64,000 bases of DNA from Candidatus Enterovibrio altilux (GTDB lineage: Bacteria; Pseudomonadota; Gammaproteobacteria; Enterobacterales; Vibrionaceae). The notes beneath the pieces are model-generated. The model made no database searches and was not told the origin of the DNA. It saw nothing but the letters and a program-made list of their open reading frames with translations. How positions within the stretch are numbered: the stretch's first letter is position 1; each line of letters begins with the position of its first letter. Of this stretch, positions 40,694-52,852 are shown piece after piece. Location: positions 496,001 to 560,000 of the forward strand of contig NZ_CP020660.1 of the NCBI RefSeq assembly GCF_002381345.1, given 5' to 3'. The position numbers were made by a program, and so were the translations under genes.

Positions 40694-40952
40694 GGGCTTT
40701 ATTTCCTAATCCACGTTCAAATCATAAATCCCAGCATGATTAACGATTAAACAATTGCTTTTATTTTAGCTATACCTAGCTCGAACAGCTTATTTAACTC
40801 TTTTACCATGGCGTAGGTTTAGCTAATCTGAACATTATAATATCTTAAACTCAATGTTCCTCCCAGAAATTTTTTTGACTCGAATCATTGTCGTTTCTGA
40901 TAGGGAACGTTTATTGTAACCATACCTCGATTTACAATGTTTATTTGAACCA
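40694..40952 (-). mobile_element. IS5-family 3' fragment, tandem to the preceding one
   Basis: A second right end (ggctttatttcctaatcc) at 40694, in the same orientation as the fragment before it, with about 260 bases of 3' transposase. Confidence 0.78.
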
Positions 40953-41189
40953 GCTTTGCAGGCTTGATAACCTTAAAACTAACCTACACCTCACGCATAA
41001 CTAAGGTACACTGAGTAGATTCCTTGTTGTGAATATGAAATTAAATTCCTAAAATTTGTTAGCCTACTCAAAGTAAAAAAATGATTAGGCTTTTAGCCTA
41101 TTGAATAGTGCAATTCCATACTGAAGTAACCCAATAATTTATCACTGGTTAATGGTAATATTTTGAATGTAAATAAGTGAGAATACTTG

Positions 41190-42029
41190 ATGATTAAAAA
41201 GTGCCTTTTCCCAGCCGCTGGCTATGGAACTCGCTTCCTTCCTGCGACAAAATCAATGCCTAAAGAAATGATGCCTATCGTTAACAAGCCATTGATTGAA
41301 TACGGTGTTGATGAGGCAATCCAATCTGGCATTGCCGGCATGTGTATTGTAACAGGCCGTGGCAAACACAGCTTGATGGATCACTTTGATAAAAACTACG
41401 AATTAGAGCATCAGATTCTAGGCACAAAAAAAGAAACATTACTGGAAGATATTCGAGCAACTATCGATGCAGCCTCTTTCACTTATATTCGCCAAAAAGA
41501 AATGCGAGGCTTAGGTCACGCAATCTTGACTGGACACGATTTGATTGGTGATGAAGCATTTGCCGTAGTACTGGCAGATGACCTTTGTATCAACCCAAAT
41601 CAAAGCGTACTCGCTCAAATGGTTGCGCTATACAAGCAGTTCCGTTGTTCTATTGTAGCAGTGGAAGAAGTACCTGAAAATGAAACGCATAGGTATGGTA
41701 TTATTTCCGGTCAAGAAATCAAAGATGATTTGTACCGCATTGACAACATGGTAGAGAAGCCAGAGTCAGGTACAGCCCCAAGTAACCTTGCTATTATCGG
41801 ACGTTACATTCTAACCCCTGATATTTTTGATATTCTTAAGAATACAGGACCGGATAAAAATGGCGAAATTCAAATCACTGACGCTCTGCTAACGCAAGCA
41901 CAAGACGGCTGTGTGTTAGCATATAAATTTAAAGGTAAACGTTTTGATTGCGGCAGTGTTAAAGGCTTTATCGAAGCAACAAACTACTGCTACGAAAATA
42001 TTTACCTACAATCAGATACTCACAGTTAG
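41190..42029 (+). CDS. galU: UTP-glucose-1-phosphate uridylyltransferase
   Basis: Makes UDP-glucose, the donor for surface glycans and many nucleotide sugars; 279 residues. The nucleotide-binding N-terminus is FPAAGYGTRFLPATKSMPKEMMPI. Other signatures are GLGHAILTG, VVLADDL and the C-terminal FDCGSVKGFIEATNYC. It starts at ATG 41190; an overlapping TTG three bases earlier is less likely. It stands before uvrA, as in Vibrio. Its product could supply the glycosyltransferases elsewhere in the window. A strong terminator follows. It is slightly shorter at the C-terminus than E. coli GalU. Confidence 0.96.
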   Translation: MIKKCLFPAAGYGTRFLPATKSMPKEMMPIVNKPLIEYGVDEAIQSGIAGMCIVTGRGKHSLMDHFDKNYELEHQILGTKKETLLEDIRATIDAASFTYIRQKEMRGLGHAILTGHDLIGDEAFAVVLADDLCINPNQSVLAQMVALYKQFRCSIVAVEEVPENETHRYGIISGQEIKDDLYRIDNMVEKPESGTAPSNLAIIGRYILTPDIFDILKNTGPDKNGEIQITDALLTQAQDGCVLAYKFKGKRFDCGSVKGFIEATNYCYENIYLQSDTHS

Positions 42030-42100
42030 CCAAGCATCATAAAGTGCTAGCGAATATCTCTTGCATTTTACTGCGCTAATTTTTACTCATGGTAGACACC

Positions 42101-42136
42101 AATAAAGCTGTACACTTATACAGCTTTATTCTTTTC
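42101..42136 (+). terminator. Rho-independent terminator after galU
   Basis: AATAAAGCTGTA (42101-42112) pairs perfectly with TACAGCTTTATT (42119-42130), with a six-base loop, followed by CTTTTCC. Confidence 0.75.
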
Positions 42137-42212
42137 CATCACTCCTATCTATGGGATACTCCATAACTTAATTATTTCATCAGACGACGCACTGACCAAA
42201 GGCAAGGTGGAC

Positions 42213-45041
42213 ATGGATACGATCAACGTTAGAGGAGCTCGCACTCATAATCTTAAAAATATTAATCTAACCATCCCACGAGACAAATTAATTGTCATTA
42301 CTGGTCTATCTGGCTCTGGTAAGTCATCACTTGCATTCGATACACTGTATGCGGAAGGTCAGCGTCGCTATGTAGAATCTCTGTCAGCCTATGCTCGTCA
42401 ATTCTTATCTTTAATGGAAAAGCCTGACGTTGATCATATTGATGGCTTATCTCCGGCTATTTCCATCGAACAAAAATCAACATCTCACAATCCACGTTCT
42501 ACCGTCGGCACCATTACTGAAGTATATGATTACTTACGTCTTCTTTTTGCACGAATAGGCGATCCGCGTTGTCCAGTCCATGATGTTACACTGGTGGCGC
42601 AAACAGTCAGCCAAATGGTGGACAAAGTATTAGAGTTCGAAGAAGGCACCAAACTAATGCTTCTAGCCCCAATAGTCAAAGAGCGTAAGGGTGAGCACGT
42701 TAAGACACTAAAAAATTTGGTAGCACATGGTTTTATACGCGCACGCATCGACGGTGAAATATGTGATTTATCCGATCCACCAACACTAGAGCTTCATAAA
42801 AAGCACACTATTGCCGTGGTAGTTGATCGTTTTAAAGTCCGTGGTAATTTACAACAACGCTTGGCCGAATCATTCGAAACAGCACTTGAACTTACCGGCG
42901 GTACTGCGATTACTAGTCACATGGATAGTGATAGTAATGACATGGTGTTTTCAGCCAATTTTGCTTGTCCTCATTGTGGATACAGCATGCGAGAGCTTGA
43001 GCCTCGTCTCTTTTCATTCAACAATCCCGCTGGGGCTTGCCCTACCTGCGATGGCTTAGGTGTTCAGCAATATTTTGATGAAAACCGCGTTATACAAAAT
43101 GTAGAAATTAGTCTTGCTGGTGGCGCCATTCGTGGTTGGGATCGTCGTAATTTTTACTATTTTCAAATGCTTACATCACTGGCAGAGTACTATACTTTTG
43201 ATATCGAAACGCCATGGCAAGCTTTGCCTAAAAAAATTCAAGATGTCATTATGAGCGGCTCTGGTACAACTGAAATTACCTTTAAATACATTAATGATCG
43301 AAATGATATCACAGTACGCAAACATCCTTTTGAAGGAATTTTAAATAATTTAAATCGTCGTTACCATGATACAGAATCAGCCGCTGTACGAGAAGAATTG
43401 GCAAAATACATTGCAAATAAACCATGTGGTAGCTGCAAAGGCTCTCGTCTACGTGAAGAAGCACGATCTGTGTTTATAGCTGACACCAATCTTCCGACCA
43501 TCTGCGAGATGAGCATTCACGAAGTCCTTCAGTTTTTTTCATGCTTAGTACTAGAAGGTCAACGTGCACAAATCGCAGGTAAGGTCTTAAAAGAAATTCA
43601 TGACCGTCTACGTTTCTTAGTCAATGTCGGTCTTAATTATCTCAGTTTATACCGCAGCGCCGACACACTATCAGGTGGTGAAGCACAGCGTATTCGTCTT
43701 GCTAGTCAAATAGGAGCAGGCCTTGTCGGTGTGATGTATGTTCTCGATGAACCATCTATTGGCCTGCATCAGCGCGACAACGAACGCCTACTGAGCACAC
43801 TAACTCACCTTCGTAATCTCGGTAATACCGTCATCATCGTTGAACACGACGAAGACTCCATTCGAGCTGCGGATCACATCATCGATATTGGCCCAGGTGC
43901 CGGCGTGCATGGCGGCTATGTCGTCGCGGAAGGAACGTATGCAGACATTATTAATAATGACGCATCGTTAACAGGGCAATATCTCAGTGGTAAGAAACGA
44001 ATCATACTACCGAAGCAGCGTGTACATTATAACCCAGAGAAAGTGGTAAGATTAACTGGCGCAACAGGCAATAATCTCAATAGCGTTAATCTAACCTTGC
44101 CTGTGGGTTTATTTACCTGCGTTACTGGTGTATCTGGCTCTGGTAAATCAACTCTGATTAATGATACATTTTATCGAATCGCATACCAAAATTTGCACGG
44201 TGCAACAACTGACGAGCCAGCACCGTTTAAAGATATTGAAGGCATCAATCACTTTGACAAAGTCATTGACATTGACCAAAGCCCTATAGGCCGCACTCCT
44301 CGTTCTAATCCTGCAACCTACACAGGCATTTTTACACCAATTCGCGAACTTTTTGCGGGTACGCAAGAATCACGAGCACGTGGATATAAGGTAGGTAGGT
44401 TTAGTTTTAACGTAAAAGGTGGTCGCTGTGAAGCATGCCAAGGAGATGGTGTCATAAAGGTAGAAATGCACTTCCTATCAGATGTTCACGTACATTGTGA
44501 CATATGTAAAAGTAAGCGCTATAATCGCGAGACCTTAGAGATTCGTTACAAAGGAAAAAATATCAATGAAGTGCTTGAAATGACTGTAGAAAATGCACGT
44601 GAATATTTCGATGTCGTACCCGTCATTGCCCGTAAATTGCAAACATTAATGGATGTGGGTTTATCTTACATTCGCCTTGGTCAAGCGGCAACAACACTTT
44701 CTGGTGGTGAAGCACAACGCGTAAAGCTGGCTAGAGAGCTATCAAAGCGCGATACAGGGAAAACATTATATATTTTGGATGAACCAACCACTGGCCTTCA
44801 CTTTCATGATATTCAGCAGCTATTGACGGTACTCCATCGCCTACGCGATCATGGAAATACTATTGTGGTGATTGAACACAACCTAGATGTAATTAAAACG
44901 GCTGACTGGATTATTGATTTAGGTCCAGAAGGTGGAAGTGGTGGTGGCCTTGTTATAGCGGAAGGTACACCAGAAGATGTTGCAAAAGTGAAAGAATCAC
45001 ACACTGCTAACTTTTTAAAGCCTTTATTGAAAATAAAATAA
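42213..45041 (+). CDS. uvrA: Excinuclease ABC subunit A
   Basis: Damage-recognition ATPase of nucleotide excision repair, 942 residues (E. coli 940). Two ABC ATPase halves each have a Walker A ([18 protein letters not shown]) and an ABC signature ([18 protein letters not shown]). Zinc-binding cysteines are CPHCG...CPTCDGLG and CEACQGDG...CDICKS. I chose ATG 42213 ([17 protein letters not shown]), which fits the family start; AAGG five bases upstream supports it over GTG 42207. It follows galU in the same direction. It appears intact. Confidence 0.97.
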   Translation: MDTINVRGARTHNLKNINLTIPRDKLIVITGLSGSGKSSLAFDTLYAEGQRRYVESLSAYARQFLSLMEKPDVDHIDGLSPAISIEQKSTSHNPRSTVGTITEVYDYLRLLFARIGDPRCPVHDVTLVAQTVSQMVDKVLEFEEGTKLMLLAPIVKERKGEHVKTLKNLVAHGFIRARIDGEICDLSDPPTLELHKKHTIAVVVDRFKVRGNLQQRLAESFETALELTGGTAITSHMDSDSNDMVFSANFACPHCGYSMRELEPRLFSFNNPAGACPTCDGLGVQQYFDENRVIQNVEISLAGGAIRGWDRRNFYYFQMLTSLAEYYTFDIETPWQALPKKIQDVIMSGSGTTEITFKYINDRNDITVRKHPFEGILNNLNRRYHDTESAAVREELAKYIANKPCGSCKGSRLREEARSVFIADTNLPTICEMSIHEVLQFFSCLVLEGQRAQIAGKVLKEIHDRLRFLVNVGLNYLSLYRSADTLSGGEAQRIRLASQIGAGLVGVMYVLDEPSIGLHQRDNERLLSTLTHLRNLGNTVIIVEHDEDSIRAADHIIDIGPGAGVHGGYVVAEGTYADIINNDASLTGQYLSGKKRIILPKQRVHYNPEKVVRLTGATGNNLNSVNLTLPVGLFTCVTGVSGSGKSTLINDTFYRIAYQNLHGATTDEPAPFKDIEGINHFDKVIDIDQSPIGRTPRSNPATYTGIFTPIRELFAGTQESRARGYKVGRFSFNVKGGRCEACQGDGVIKVEMHFLSDVHVHCDICKSKRYNRETLEIRYKGKNINEVLEMTVENAREYFDVVPVIARKLQTLMDVGLSYIRLGQAATTLSGGEAQRVKLARELSKRDTGKTLYILDEPTTGLHFHDIQQLLTVLHRLRDHGNTIVVIEHNLDVIKTADWIIDLGPEGGSGGGLVIAEGTPEDVAKVKESHTANFLKPLLKIK

Positions 45042-45374
45042 ATGAGCCGATATTCTCGGAAATAGTTGTAAACATAATTCCTGACTATCAAAGGTGACTA
45101 GTCAACCGCTAATAAAACCAGAACTTATCATACTGGCTATATTATTTCTACTGTGTTTGCCACTCAATTAAATTTTTTTGTCTATTTTTAGCATTCAGTA
45201 CCCTCCCTTTTCTTTATTACTTTTATTTATTGCTTCAACGATTTATTTTGGCTTACAGAAACATGCTCATCAACATCAATTTAACGCTACATGACTCACA
45301 GGTTGGCCAGCCCTCAGCACCTTATTTTTTTGTAATTTTATCCTTTTATCTGCATGCCAAGTTCAATATAGCAA
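45042..45374. other. Spacer after uvrA
   Basis: No gene, RNA or IS match was recognised between the uvrA stop and the next IS left end. Confidence 0.4.
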
Positions 45375-46424
45375 TAGCTTTATTTCTTAAGTCAGGGAAC
45401 TCAATTATTAATTTACGCTCCTAGATAGCTAGGTCGCTTGAATATTCAAATCTATAGCCAAGCTTCGCTATAAAACAACCAACTGGAAGAAGTATAATCA
45501 AACTTTAATCAATCATGGTTCACTAACATTCTGGATTAATGAAGAAGCCATTTTGCTATGGAATTAAACTAAGCAGGGTAATAATGAAAGATCTCGTTTA
45601 TTTAACGACTTAGCCATTACGATAGTCCTCATGGCTAAAGGCGTATTTTCAATGCCGTTGAGAGGCCTATAACAATTTATTAACTTTATTTAAAACTTGC
45701 TCAAAGGCTTTTGTCATACCCTCACTATTCATGCATTAGCAAGCGAATCCAAATGGTTAACATCATGTTCAAGGCGAAAAATAAAGGAAGCGTTCAGCAC
45801 TTAGCCATTAATTTTACGGGGCTCAAAGTCTACGATGAAGGAAAATGGAAAGTAAGAAAGCATGGTACGGATGGGAAGCCGCAAGTCTAGCATAAGTTAC
45901 ATTTAGTAATAGATATAAATACACATTCAATCGTTGCTGCTTAGTTAAGTGCATCAAATGTAACTGACGATGAATTGCTACCTAGCTTACTCAAACAAAT
46001 CTGCTGAACAAGCAATGAAATATCAGCTGATGGTGCTTATGACACCAGACAATGTTGCGCAACCGTTCGTATTAAGCGAGTGGTTCCACTCATACCATAT
46101 AAAAAAGAAGCAATTTCTTAGAAATGAAAGCATCGACGTAATTTGGTGGTCAGTTACCAGAAGTTATACGGTTCAAATCAACACTGTGAAAACAAAGTAT
46201 GGTTGCCATAAACGTTCCCTATCAAAAAAGGCAACGTTTCGCGTCAAAAACTACTCTGAAGGACATTAATCTTAAGAACTCACAATGCTCTGATTAAAGA
46301 AACCTACGTAATGACAAAAACATTAAATAAACTAACTCGGCTCAGTATGCCTACAATATAAGTAATCGTTTAGTAATTAGCATATGAAAATTTATTATTT
46401 TCAACTCGTATTATATAATAAATC
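45375..46424 (+). mobile_element. IS5-family element, full length, decayed
   Basis: A left end (agctttatttcttaagtc) at 45375 and a right end near 46424 enclose a plus-strand transposase full of stops. It has no inverted 3' fragment at its left end, unlike the chimeric units, so it represents the simple form. Confidence 0.82.
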
Positions 46425-46841
46425 TCATTCACTTTACAAATAAACGCGAGTTACTAAATATCCAGAATAAGCCGTAGTTATACCGCAAGAGTAAAAATTT
46501 TTTGAACAATAAATAATCGCATGAATGCTGATGCGCAGCGCTCGAGACTAATCGAGGATATTAGCATTGTTTATAACAAGTGTAACTATCTGCTTTTTTA
46601 TACTCTGTTAACAAGTTTTGTAGGTGTATGCTTGGGTAACTTAAAGACATAACCTCTTTAAGGTCACAAATAAATAATAAAATAAAAGTGTTCCAACTTA
46701 CATCTTTAAGTTGATTGAATATACAAGATCATGGATGTGACCCCACTAAAAAGCATTTGCTGTTCCCGCGAACTTATGCTTTATTAACTGTGATGCTGCA
46801 AAAACTGAAAATACGCAATTAGTATAAAAATAGAGAAAATC
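46425..46841. other. Spacer upstream of aroC
   Basis: No ORF or RNA was recognised, and no trace of prmB, the usual upstream neighbour of aroC. It presumably carries the aroC promoter. Confidence 0.4.
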
Positions 46842-47927
46842 ATGGCAGGCAATACAATTGGTCAAATTTTTAGGGTAACCACATTTGGGGAGAGTCATGG
46901 ATTGGCATTAGGCTGTATCGTGGATGGTTGTCCACCAGGGCTCGACATTACAGAAGCTGATCTTTACGTTGATTTAGATCGCCGGCGTCCGGGGACATCT
47001 AAATACACTACGCAACGTCGTGAAGCTGACGAAGTAACATTTCTTTCAGGCATATTCGAAGGACAAACCACGGGTACCTCCATTGGTATGATCATTAAAA
47101 ATACCGATCAACAATCGCAAGATTATTTAAAAATCAAAGATCGCTTTCGCCCAGGCCATGCTGATTACACCTATCACCAAAAATACGGATTACGTGATTA
47201 CCGTGGTGGTGGGCGTGCTTCTGCACGCGAAACCGCAATGCGTGTTGCTGCTGGTGCGATTGCAAAAAAATACCTCAAACAAGAATATGGCATTGAAGTT
47301 CGTGCATATATGTCACAAATGGGCGATATTACTATTAATCAGACAGATTGGGGTCAAACTAAACAAAATTTTTTTTTCTGTACTGATGCCAACAAGCTGG
47401 ATGCACTTGATGCATTGATCCGTCAGCTCAAAAAAGACGGCGATTCAATAGGTGCAAAAATAACAGTTATTGTAAAGAATGTGCCTGTTGGTTTGGGAGA
47501 ACCTGTATTTGATCGCTTAGACGCTGATCTTGCTCATGCATTGATGAGTATCAATGCCGTGAAAGGCGTAGAAATTGGTGATGGCTTTAACGTGGTTAAT
47601 CAACGTGGCAGTGAACACCGAGATGAATTAACACCAAAAGGCTTCAAAACCAACCATGCTGGTGGTGTGCTAGGTGGAATTTCATCCGGTCAAGATATTA
47701 TCGCGCACCTTGCGCTTAAACCAACATCAAGCATCACAATCCCTAGTGAAACCGTTAATGTAGACGGTGAAACGGTAGATATTATCACTCGAGGTCGCCA
47801 TGATCCGTGTGTAGGTATTCGAGCTGTGCCCATAGCAGAAGCGATGGTAGCCATAGTCCTGCTGGATCACGCGCTTCGTCATCGAGCGCAGAATGCAGGC
47901 GTAAAAACAAAGACGCCGAAGATCTAG
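46842..47927 (+). CDS. aroC: Chorismate synthase
   Basis: Last step of the shikimate pathway: converts EPSP to chorismate with reduced FMN; 361 residues, the family norm. Signatures are [19 protein letters not shown] at the N-terminus, [20 protein letters not shown] in the middle, and [15 protein letters not shown] with [20 protein letters not shown] toward the C-terminus. ATG 46842 follows TAGAGAAAATC. It shows that aromatic amino acid synthesis is at least partly retained. It appears intact. Confidence 0.97.
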   Translation: MAGNTIGQIFRVTTFGESHGLALGCIVDGCPPGLDITEADLYVDLDRRRPGTSKYTTQRREADEVTFLSGIFEGQTTGTSIGMIIKNTDQQSQDYLKIKDRFRPGHADYTYHQKYGLRDYRGGGRASARETAMRVAAGAIAKKYLKQEYGIEVRAYMSQMGDITINQTDWGQTKQNFFFCTDANKLDALDALIRQLKKDGDSIGAKITVIVKNVPVGLGEPVFDRLDADLAHALMSINAVKGVEIGDGFNVVNQRGSEHRDELTPKGFKTNHAGGVLGGISSGQDIIAHLALKPTSSITIPSETVNVDGETVDIITRGRHDPCVGIRAVPIAEAMVAIVLLDHALRHRAQNAGVKTKTPKI

Positions 47928-47977
47928 CGTCTAGTAAATAGATTTTAGAAATAAAAAGTTTTATCATCTGTTTACAT

Positions 47978-48318
47978 GACTTTGTTTCCTAAATCAGGGA
48001 ACTAAATTATCAATCTACGCACTAAACAGCTAGGCTCATTTTGATATTCAGATTTATGAACAAGCTTCTCTACAAAACAACTAATTGGAAGTAATATAAT
48101 CAAGCTTTAATCAATAGTGACTCACTAATATTCTAGGTTCAGGCAGAAGCCATTCAGCTACGGAATCAAAACTAAGCCTGGTAATCATGGGAGACCCCGT
48201 TTATTTAGCCACTTATCCAAGACACCGGCCCTTATGGTTAAACGTGTATTTTCAAGGCCGTTAAGAGATCTGCAAGGGTTCATTAATTCTGTTTTTCAAC
48301 TGGCTCAACTACCGTATC
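47978..48318 (+). mobile_element. IS5-family 5' fragment
   Basis: A left end (gactttgtttcctaaatc) and about 340 bases of 5' transposase in plus orientation. It stops where a minus-strand copy begins. Confidence 0.8.
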
Positions 48319-49471
48319 ATGAAATAAGCCTCGCTAATCTAAACGTAATGATTTCTTCAACTTAATGTCACTCCCAGTAATTATTTGACTCGAAACATTC
48401 CCGTCTCTGATAGGGAACGCTTATGGTAACCATACTCGTTTTCCAATGCTAATTGGAACCGTATAATTTCTGATAACTGATCGCTAAATTACGCGGATAA
48501 CCTCGTTCCCCAAAAAGTTGTTTTTTTCTTGATAGGATGAGTGGAACCGCTCGTTTAATACGAACGGTTCCGTAATATTATCTGATATCACAGGCACCTT
48601 CGGCTGATATCTCATTGATTTTCGATAATCTGTTTGAATAAGCCAGGTAGTTTTTCACCGTTAGTCACATTTAACGCACTTAGCTCAGCAGCAATGATTT
48701 CATGCGTATTTATATCTGTGCTAAATACAACTTGCTCCGGGTTCTCAGTTTTCCATCAATATCATGCTTTTTTGCTTTCTATTCCCCTTCACCGTAAACT
48801 GTTAATCCCGTAAAATTAATGGCTAAGTGCTGTATATTTCCTTTATTCTTCGCCTTGAACGTGACGTTAATCGTTTTAGTTCGCTTACTAATGTGTGAAT
48901 AGTGAAAGCATAACAATGGCAGTTAAGCCAGTTTGAAAAGAGAATCCATGAATCCTTGCAGACCTCCCAATGGCATTGAAAACACGCATTGAACCATGAG
49001 GGCCCGCGTGACGGCTAAGTCGCTCAATAAACGAGGACTCCCATGATTACCCTGCTTAATTTTATTCCATCGTTGAATAGCTTCATCTTCAATCCAAAAT
49101 GTTAGTTAGCCATGATTGATTAAAGTGTGCTTATACTGCTTTCAGTTAGTTATTTTGTAACGAAGATTATTCATAGATCTGAATATTTAAGTAAGCCTGA
49201 CTGTTTATAATGTTGATTGAAAATTTAGTTCCCTTATTTAAAAACTAAAACTAGTTACCATAAACCTTTCCTAGCAGAAACAACTATGGTTCAAATTAAA
49301 AAAATTACTTGGAGGGACATTGAGTTTAAGAGATCGTAATGCTCAGATTAGCGAGATTTACGACATGGTAAGAGCGTTAAATAAGCTTAGGTATGCCTAA
49401 AACAAAAGCGATTGTTTAACCGTTAATCATGTTAGGATTTACTATCTGAACTAGGATTAGGAAACACAGCC
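48319..49471 (-). mobile_element. Chimeric IS5-family unit, decayed
   Basis: A minus-strand copy without its extreme right end runs from 48319 to its left end near 49252. It then joins agttaccataaacctttcc, a plus-strand 3' fragment that ends with a right end (ggattaggaaacacagcc) at 49471. Confidence 0.83.
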
Positions 49472-49519
49472 TCTTTCATGAGCAGTCACATCAGACCTTG
49501 CTAATTGTAGTATACATGG

Positions 49520-49770
49520 GAACCTCCCTTGAAAAAATTATTACTTACGGTATTGGGTTGAATATGGAAATTATTTTGTCAAAAATTCAGCATGAGTTCT
49601 TAATATTACGCTTCACTATTTTCCTCCTTATAATCCAAATTTCCACCAAATAGAGTGACTATGAAAGATGATGCATAAACAGCCAAAAATAAATGCTAAA
49701 TTTCGGGTTATGAATCTTATATCTTCAAACCGATTAATATATTTTTGAAGTAAAAAATAACTATTGACTC
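49520..49770 (+). mobile_element. IS630-family remnant
   Basis: The plus strand reads 'LNITLHYFPPYNPNFHQIE' then 'KMMHKQ', matching the LPPYSP-LNPIE-LWKVM region of IS630 transposases, with stops after it. Limits are approximate. Confidence 0.62.
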
Positions 49771-49916
49771 TACATAACGTCATGCTCATGCTCACATTTT
49801 AAATATATTATGCATATTTTTATTAAATAGCATCTTACTAAGAACTATGCTGTTGTTTCGCAAAAGTGACTACTATTAAAGTACGCTTATACATTACATT
49901 CAACAAGAGAACTTCC

Positions 49917-50474
49917 ATGCACAAAACTAAGATCGCTAGTATTTTACTAGCAGCTGCATCATCTGCGGCCTTCTCTGCCGTAACTATGGCAAATATGGGC
50001 ACTATGAGTAACTTCAGTTATGATTACTTCGAAACGCGCATTGGCATTAGCCCTGTTACTTACGGCATTGGTTTTAGCACTGCAATTCATCCAAACGCTC
50101 ATATTCGTTTAGAAGCCGACTCAGCATTCAATAATGATTTTGATACAACTGCCGGGATTGGTTTTCATGCGCCTGCCAATAACTGGGCTGATGTCTATGG
50201 TGAATTATGTCTTCGTAACCTTAAAGCTCGTAACCGTTTCACCGGTGACACTAAATTTGGTGTTGAAGTCAACGCAGGTATTCGCCAGTGGTTAAGTCCA
50301 CAACTTGAAGTTGGCGGCGAGCTTGGCCACATATCCATTAATGAAGAAAACGACATCTTTGGTTCAGTCTTAGTGCGTTTCCATGCAACCGAATTATTTG
50401 CTATCAGTGCACAATTACGTTTCAATGAAGCATATAATGAGCAAGTTATATTTAGCACCCGCTTTAAATTTTAA
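49917..50474 (+). CDS. Small outer-membrane beta-barrel protein
   Basis: A 185-residue secreted protein. It has a signal peptide of about 25 residues (LLAAASSAAFSAVTMA). Amphipathic strands follow (TYGIGFSTAIHP, HIRLEADSAFN, FGVEVNAGIRQWL, LFAISAQLRFNE). The C-terminus is an aromatic strand (VIFSTRFKF), the usual signal for outer-membrane insertion. The length suggests an eight-stranded barrel. I chose ATG 49917 because the signal peptide starts there. I do not recognise a named family. It is monocistronic with its own terminator and flanked by IS630 and IS5 debris. Confidence 0.8.
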   Translation: MHKTKIASILLAAASSAAFSAVTMANMGTMSNFSYDYFETRIGISPVTYGIGFSTAIHPNAHIRLEADSAFNNDFDTTAGIGFHAPANNWADVYGELCLRNLKARNRFTGDTKFGVEVNAGIRQWLSPQLEVGGELGHISINEENDIFGSVLVRFHATELFAISAQLRFNEAYNEQVIFSTRFKF

Positions 50475-50499
50475 TTTTCATTAAACACCAAACAGAAAA

Positions 50500-50525
50500 A
50501 AGACCTCTACAATAGAGGCCTTTCT
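50500..50525 (+). terminator. Terminator after the outer-membrane protein gene
   Basis: AGACCTCT pairs with AGAGGCCT (one G-T pair) around a short loop, followed by TTTCT and preceded by a run of A, so it may work in both directions. Confidence 0.7.
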
Positions 50526-50707
50526 AATTCAACCCATCACATGAAATAAATCAGCATATATACATAGCATTATTACAAAATTTTTAAAAATTATATTTAC
50601 ATTATCCTTTAAATATAATCAAGTTATTCATGGATAAAATTGCTCACATATAGACATATTACATACGTTTTCGTCTGCCCTTTTCTGAGCATTTACCATG
50701 ATGCAAC

Positions 50708-51632
50708 CTTTACAATCGTGGCTCACTAGCATGTTGAATTGATGAAGAAGCCATTTAGCTATGAAATAAAACTCAGCGAGATCATCATGAGCGGCCTCGT
50801 TTATTTAGCTCCTTAGTCATTCCTTTTGTTCTCATGATCAAACGTTTATTTTCAATGCCATTGAGAGATCCGCTAAGATTCATTGATTCTGTTTGCAAAC
50901 TTGCTCAACTGCTGTTGTCATACTCTCACTATTTATGCATTAGCAAGCGAACCAAAATGGTTAACGTTGCGTTTAAAACTCAAACTAAAGGAACTATCCA
51001 GCTTTTAATCATTGACTTTACAGGGCTTAAAATTCACGATGAAGGTGCACAAAAAATAAAAAAGCATGGCACTAACGGGAAACGTCGTGTTTAATTTAAG
51101 TTATATTTAGTAGTAGCTATACATACGCATGAAATTATTGCTTCTAAATTCAGCTCCTTAAACGTGACTGATAGTGAAGTGCTCCCTAAACTTCTCAAAC
51201 AGACCTACCGAAGAATCAATGAAATAACAGCCAATGGTGCTTACAACACAAAATAATGTTACGAAACCGTTCGCATTAAACTAACGGTTCCACTCTCTCA
51301 CCAAAAAAAGGAGCAACTTATTGAAAACGAGGTCATCCGCATAACTTAGTAATCAATTGCTATAAGTTATACGGTTCAAATAAGCATTAAAAAATGAGGT
51401 ATGGCCACCATAGACGTTTTGTATCAAAGATCTCAATATTTTGAATTAACAAACTACTCAGAAGACATTGAGCCTGAGGGAGCACCATACTCAAATTAAC
51501 GGAACCTACGCCATGATAAAAGCTTTAAATAAGCTGATAGGGCTAGGTATGCTTGTGTCTAAAACGCAAGTAAACGTCTAATAGTTCATTATGTTAAAAT
51601 TTGTTCTCTAGACGTAAATTAGGACATAAAGT
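50708..51632 (+). mobile_element. IS5-family element, 5'-truncated
   Basis: Plus-strand copy that has lost its left end and about 130 bases. The middle still reads 'FSMPLRDPLRFIDSV' and 'HDEGAQKIKKHGTNGKRRV', typical of an IS903-group transposase. The right end is near 51632. Confidence 0.8.
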
Positions 51633-51753
51633 CAATCTACAACATAACCACGGATTATTAAGCAAGCAAGAATCTTTCATGCTTACGAGTATACATGACC
51701 GTTTTTCACTTATGCACAGTCACTTCTAAAAGTTACTGTTCGGTCATTTTTGT

Positions 51754-52017
51754 TTATTTATCTTCGTCTGGCAACGTTACGTTCAATTCCAAGACTGAAA
51801 TATCATCTGCGCGTTGTTCTAGTGCCACGGTAATTTGCTCCGGTGATATGTCTACGTACTTGCGGATAACGTTTAAAATATCCTGTTTAAGCTGGGGTAG
51901 GTACGTAGGTTCAGGACTTCCTGCGCGCCGGCGCTCTGCAACAATAATTTGTAAACGCTCTTTAGCCAATGAAGCAGACGATTTTTTACTCGGACGAAAA
52001 AATTCCAGCAATGCCAT
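51754..52017 (-). CDS. minE: Cell division topological specificity factor MinE
   Basis: An 87-residue protein that stimulates MinD ATPase and drives pole-to-pole oscillation. The N-terminal membrane-targeting and MinD-binding part is [30 protein letters not shown], and the dimerisation domain follows from about residue 32. It lies three bases after the minD stop. It is complete and matches the usual length of 87-88. Confidence 0.96.
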   Translation of the reverse strand: MALLEFFRPSKKSSASLAKERLQIIVAERRRAGSPEPTYLPQLKQDILNVIRKYVDISPEQITVALEQRADDISVLELNVTLPDEDK

Positions 52018-52020
52018 AAA

Positions 52021-52833
52021 CTATCCTCCAAACAGTCTTTTGAGAAATCCTTTTCTTTCTTCTTCAAGGAAGCGAAATGGACATTTTTCGCCAAGTAAAC
52101 GACGAATCGCATCACTGTAGGCTTGCCCTGCATCTGATTCTTCATCTAGAATAACAGATTCACCTTTGTTTGACGCGTGAAGAATCGAAGGGCTTTCAGG
52201 GATCACACTTAGCAACGGTATCCGTAGGATTTCTTCTACGTCAGACACACTTAACATTTCACCTTGATTCACCCGCGCAGGATTATAGCGAGTTAATAGA
52301 AGATGTGTTTTTACAGGTTCTTCTCCATTTTCTGCGCGACGAGATTTTGAATCCAATATACCAAGAATACGGTCTGAATCGCGTACAGAAGACACTTCTG
52401 GGTTGGTCGTCACAATGGCTTCATCGGCAAAATACAAAGCCATTAGAGCACCTGTTTCAATACCTGCTGGTGAATCGCAAATGATAAAATCAAAATCCAT
52501 TGCTTTTAGATCATTTAATACTCGGCTTACACCGTCTTTAGTAAGTGCATCCTTATCACGTGTTTGAGAAGCCGCTAGGACGAAAAGGTTATCGCTGCGT
52601 TTGTCTTTTATTAATGCTTGATGGAGATTTGCTTCACCATTGATAACGTTGACAAAGTCATACACCACGCGACGTTCACAGCCCATGATAAGGTCCAGGT
52701 TACGTAGGCCAATGTCAAAATCAATAACAACCGTTTTTTTTCCATACTGAGCGATACCAGTCGCGATTGCAGCACTTGACGTAGTCTTGCCAACGCCGCC
52801 TTTGCCAGAAGTTATTACGATAATTCGTGTCAT
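52021..52833 (-). CDS. minD: Septum site-determining ATPase MinD
   Basis: A 270-residue membrane-cycling ATPase that recruits MinC to block polar division. The deviant Walker A is SGKGGVGKTT near residues 9-18. Walker B-like DFIICDSPAG is also present. The C-terminal amphipathic targeting helix is FLEEERKGFLKRLFGG. It starts at ATG 52833, with TTGAGG just before, and lies in the operon minC-minD-minE on the minus strand. It appears intact. Confidence 0.97.
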   Translation of the reverse strand: MTRIIVITSGKGGVGKTTSSAAIATGIAQYGKKTVVIDFDIGLRNLDLIMGCERRVVYDFVNVINGEANLHQALIKDKRSDNLFVLAASQTRDKDALTKDGVSRVLNDLKAMDFDFIICDSPAGIETGALMALYFADEAIVTTNPEVSSVRDSDRILGILDSKSRRAENGEEPVKTHLLLTRYNPARVNQGEMLSVSDVEEILRIPLLSVIPESPSILHASNKGESVILDEESDAGQAYSDAIRRLLGEKCPFRFLEEERKGFLKRLFGG

Positions 52834-52852
52834 TCCTCAATCCTTTGGATAG

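Noticed and set aside
50834-51094. 86-residue ORF; similar ones at 32153-32380, 45970-46269, 54025-54240 and 58189-58374
   Set aside because: All are surviving open pieces, sense or antisense, of decayed IS5-family transposases.
51690-51750. Long inverted repeat (atgaccg...cggtcat) after minE as a terminator
   Set aside because: The loop is too long and no T run follows the stem on the minus strand.
51695-52120. 141-residue plus-strand ORF over minE and minD
   Set aside because: Antisense shadow of the conserved min genes.
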